Positions 61,399 to 64,000 of a stretch of 64,000 nt of DNA are shown here, piece after piece (the first letter of the stretch is position 1; every line of letters starts with the position of its first letter). Location of the stretch: assembly GCF_037201965.1 (NCBI RefSeq), contig NZ_CP147518.1, positions 2,417,001-2,481,000 on the forward strand, in the 5' to 3' direction. The translations under genes and the position numbers were made by a program. Source of the DNA: Spirosoma sp. SC4-14 (lineage in GTDB: Bacteria; Bacteroidota; Bacteroidia; Cytophagales; Spirosomataceae). Under the pieces are notes generated by a model. It was not told where the DNA came from. It worked only from the letters and a program-made list of their open reading frames with translations, and did no database searches.

Positions 61399-64000
61399 AT
61401 GAACCCACTACCACCCCGCTGGGCTGACCGACTGCTTGAGTGGTTCTGCGCTCCGCATCTGCTGGAGGAAGTGCAGGGCGATCTGCACGAACGATTCGAG
61501 CGAAACTGCCAACAAGTTAACATCGGGTTTGCTCGTCGACAATATGGACGGGAAGTACTGAGCTTTTTACGGCCGTTTGCTGTGAAGCGCAAACCTGATC
61601 AATACCCATCACCTTTTTTCGCAAATCCTGTCATGCTACGCAACTTTTTCAAAATTGCCTTTCGCAACCTGACGAAGAATAAGGTCAGCTCGCTGATTAA
61701 TCTGTTTGGGCTAACGCTGGGTGCAACCGCCTGTCTGGTTATCTACCTGATTACGCACTATGAGCTAAGTTACGACACCTTCCATCCTGATCGGGAGCGC
61801 ATTTACCGATTGGTTGGTAAGGTGAAATATAACCCGACTGACGAGGTACATACCGTTGGGTTTATTCCAAATGCCGTTCCGGCGGCTATTCGTCGGGAAA
61901 TAACGGGTCTTGAAACGGTAGCCGCTTTTCATACTATTGAAACGGATGTATTGATACCGACTGGAAAGGAAAAACCAAACCACTTTGAGAGTAGTCGGCG
62001 AACGGGCGGAAGTACCGATATTGTGGTCGTTGATCCCCAATACTTCGAAATTTTTACGTATAAATGGCTGATCGGAAATCCTAAAGTGCTCAATGAACCC
62101 TTTAAGGTTGTATTAACCGAACAAAAAGCGCATAAGTATTTTGGCCCATTGCCGGTGGAAGAACTGATTGGGAAGGAAATTATTTACCGCGATTCAGTTC
62201 GGGTCAGTGTGGCCGGGATCGTAAAAGACTGGGAGCGGCCAACCGATTTTACCTTTACCGATTTTATTTCGATGGCTACCGTGCGGGCCAGTCGGCTAAA
62301 AAATGAGATCAATCTCGATCAATGGGACGACAACTGGTCGGCATCGCAGGCTTATATAAAGCTTTCGGAAGGGACAGTGCCTGCGCAACTAGTTCCGTTA
62401 TTTCAGCAATTTTCAAAACAGCATTATGCAAAAGAGATGAAGTTCTGGCCGGATTTGCAGCCGCTGTCGGATGTGCATTTTAATGCTGATTATCAGGATA
62501 ATTATTCGCGTAAAGCCCATTTGCCAACGTTATATGGCCTAATGGGGGTAGCTGCTTTTATTCTGCTGATTGCGGCTATCAATTTTATTAACCTGTCAAC
62601 GGCTCAGTCTATTCAGCGGGCGAAGGAAATTGGAATACGGAAAGTGATGGGAAGTAGTCGGAAGGGCCTAATTACTCAGTTTTTAAGCGAGACCGCAGTA
62701 CTGACGTTGTTGGGAGTTGGGATTGCCGTCTTGCTTGTGGGACCAATTTTATTGGCTATGCAACCGCTGCTGCCCAAAGGCCTAACTGTCGATTTATTTA
62801 ACCTACAGACGATCCTGTTTCTACTTGGGCTCATTGTTGTTACATCAATGTTGGCTGGTTTTTATCCGGCATGGCTACTGTCGTCTTATCTACCTGCCCT
62901 AACCTTGAAAGGGCAGAATGCACTGAAAGGGAGTAGAACAGGCCACCTACGGAAAGGGCTTATTGTGTTTCAGTTTACAGTATCCTTAGCGTTTATTGTT
63001 GGTACGCTAATGGTTGGGCGCCAACTAAATTTCATGCGAAACAAAGACCTCGGTTTTTCGACCGACGCGACCATAGAAGTCCGTACACTCTGGGATGAGA
63101 AGAGTCAGGTACTGGCCCAAAAAATAAAACAGTTAGCGGGAGTCGAGCGGATTACGATGGAGTGGTTTCCACCGATGGGGTCGAGCTACATGGTGACGAA
63201 GCTAAAATACCATGGCCAAAATGATAAAGATATAGAGATGGATGTATCGGCCAAAGTTGGCGATGCTAATTTTATTCCGTTGTATAAGCTTCGGCTACTG
63301 GCGGGCCGCAACTACTACAAAAGCGACTCATTGCGTGAGTTGGTGATCAATGCCTCCTACGCAAAAGCATTGGGATTCAGGAAGCCCGCTGAAGCCATCA
63401 ACCAACTTCTCGAATTTGGTGATAAAAAGCTTCCAATTGTTGGGGTTGTCGCTGATTTTCACGAACAGTCGTTTCATGAAAAGATAGGGCCCGTGTTCAT
63501 TGGCCATATACCTGATCGTGCCAAAAACATTGGCATTAAATTAATCACAAAAGGTAGGCAGGCCGATGACCTGAAAGAAACCCTGGCCCATATCGAGCAG
63601 GCATGGAAAGCAGTATATCCCGATAATAAGTTCAATTATACCTTTCTGGATGACTCTATAGCTCAACTTTACGAAAAAGAGACAAAAACAGCTCAGCTCG
63701 TTAACCTCTCTACGGCCATTGCCATCCTGGTTTCCTGTATGGGCTTATTCGGACTAGCCACCTTCACCGCCGAGCAACGTACGAAAGAGATTGGTGTTCG
63801 GAAAGTGTTGGGAGCCAGTACGGGGAATATTGTCGTATTGCTCTCTCAGGATTTTCTGAAACTGGTTGTTGTCGCTCTGATCATTGCCTCGCCGATAGCA
63901 TGGTGGGCAATTAACGAATGGCTTCAGGATTTTGCGTATAAAGTAGATCTTACCTGGTGGGTATTTGCTCTGGCTGGACTAATAGCCATGCTCATAACGT
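61399..64000 (+). CDS. FtsX/MacB-type permease with prefix domain (C-terminus cut by window end)
   Basis: ATG 61399 opens MNPLPPRWADRLLEWFCAPH and the frame stays open to the last base (867 codons). The order of parts is as in the gene before: prefix (about 1-70), TM1 (about 98-118, LINLFGLTLGATACLVIYLI), periplasmic domain, FtsX block with RAKEIGIRKVMGSSRKGLI, second periplasmic domain, and the C-terminal FtsX block ATFTAEQRTKEIGVRKVLGA. Only the last 10-25 residues are probably missing. There is no PadR gene of its own. Its prefix DNA is almost identical to that of 58658-61306 while the rest is diverged. It is likely co-transcribed with the upstream gene despite the inverted repeat in the 92-base gap. 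Confidence 0.92.
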   Translation, partial: MNPLPPRWADRLLEWFCAPHLLEEVQGDLHERFERNCQQVNIGFARRQYGREVLSFLRPFAVKRKPDQYPSPFFANPVMLRNFFKIAFRNLTKNKVSSLINLFGLTLGATACLVIYLITHYELSYDTFHPDRERIYRLVGKVKYNPTDEVHTVGFIPNAVPAAIRREITGLETVAAFHTIETDVLIPTGKEKPNHFESSRRTGGSTDIVVVDPQYFEIFTYKWLIGNPKVLNEPFKVVLTEQKAHKYFGPLPVEELIGKEIIYRDSVRVSVAGIVKDWERPTDFTFTDFISMATVRASRLKNEINLDQWDDNWSASQAYIKLSEGTVPAQLVPLFQQFSKQHYAKEMKFWPDLQPLSDVHFNADYQDNYSRKAHLPTLYGLMGVAAFILLIAAINFINLSTAQSIQRAKEIGIRKVMGSSRKGLITQFLSETAVLTLLGVGIAVLLVGPILLAMQPLLPKGLTVDLFNLQTILFLLGLIVVTSMLAGFYPAWLLSSYLPALTLKGQNALKGSRTGHLRKGLIVFQFTVSLAFIVGTLMVGRQLNFMRNKDLGFSTDATIEVRTLWDEKSQVLAQKIKQLAGVERITMEWFPPMGSSYMVTKLKYHGQNDKDIEMDVSAKVGDANFIPLYKLRLLAGRNYYKSDSLRELVINASYAKALGFRKPAEAINQLLEFGDKKLPIVGVVADFHEQSFHEKIGPVFIGHIPDRAKNIGIKLITKGRQADDLKETLAHIEQAWKAVYPDNKFNYTFLDDSIAQLYEKETKTAQLVNLSTAIAILVSCMGLFGLATFTAEQRTKEIGVRKVLGASTGNIVVLLSQDFLKLVVVALIIASPIAWWAINEWLQDFAYKVDLTWWVFALAGLIAMLIT
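61441..61559 (+). repeat. 119-bp direct repeat, copy 2 (prefix-domain coding)
   Basis: Second copy of the stretch at 58718-58836, offset exactly 2723 bases, two mismatches. Confidence 0.9.

Noticed and set aside
1..64000. CRISPR array, prophage, insertion sequence or rRNA operon
   Set aside because: No regularly spaced direct repeats, no transposase or phage protein and no rRNA sequence were found in the window.

Overview
The window looks like a chromosomal segment of a Bacteroidota bacterium. Supporting signs are a SusC/SusD pair, TonB receptors with a carboxypeptidase-regulatory-like N-terminal domain, type B ribosomal protein L31, Bacteroidota-type promoters (TTG, 20 bases, TAnnTTTG), few purine-rich ribosome binding sites and roughly 50% GC. 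The gene content (FtsX permeases with a prefix domain plus PadR, VPS10-like propellers, CHASE3 kinases, DUF2157 proteins) suggests Cytophagales, perhaps Spirosoma or a close relative. The genus is an inference from general impression, not a database match.

Layout. 1-12.7 kb: two divergent clusters. The left arm holds a large secreted Asp-box (VPS10/sortilin-like) propeller protein, a small membrane-anchored protein and a TonB-dependent receptor cut by the window edge. The right arm holds two more propeller paralogues flanking a PepSY-TM protein. 13-23 kb (minus strand): AI-2E-type permease, one-chain L-serine dehydratase, MpaB-type oxygenase, OmpA-like protein, NTF2-like protein, SusD, SusC and a small secreted protein. 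23-26 kb: lepA, then a tRNA-like RNA with its own promoter and terminator, then a divergent Lrp/AsnC regulator. 26-36 kb: hslV, a CHASE3 histidine kinase overlapping its response regulator, a PBP4-type carboxypeptidase, a beta-CASP RNA-processing enzyme, accA, a HAD phosphatase, a site-2 protease, radC and rpsT. 36-48 kb: Dabb protein, zinc-dependent phospholipase C-like protein, xylose-isomerase-like Tat protein, FAN1-like nuclease, a DUF2157 membrane pair, a decayed vapBC module, pgk, a TPR protein, a zinc-ribbon coiled coil and Nif3. 48-58 kb: rpmE type B, nrdA with a long leader, a dual-specificity phosphatase, M20 peptidase, alditol-oxidase-like flavoprotein, NTF2-like protein, thioredoxin, DUF1684 protein and an SDR dehydrogenase. 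58-64 kb: PadR regulator translationally coupled to an FtsX-type permease, followed by a second permease cut by the window end.

Most of the window is housekeeping and envelope metabolism. No transposase, integrase, phage gene, rRNA operon or CRISPR array was seen. The most unusual signals are non-coding. First, a tRNA-Leu-like transcript at 25.2-25.4 kb carries a variable region of roughly 85-90 nt. Second, a recurring class of long inverted repeats (13-28 bp arms, often perfect, mostly without a T-run) sits within about 16 bases of stop codons at twelve places. Third, a promoter for rpsT is nested inside the terminator of the gene before it. Fourth, two copies of a 13-bp dyad in the padR promoter region look like operators. 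All assignments come from reading the sequence by eye. No similarity search or folding program was run.
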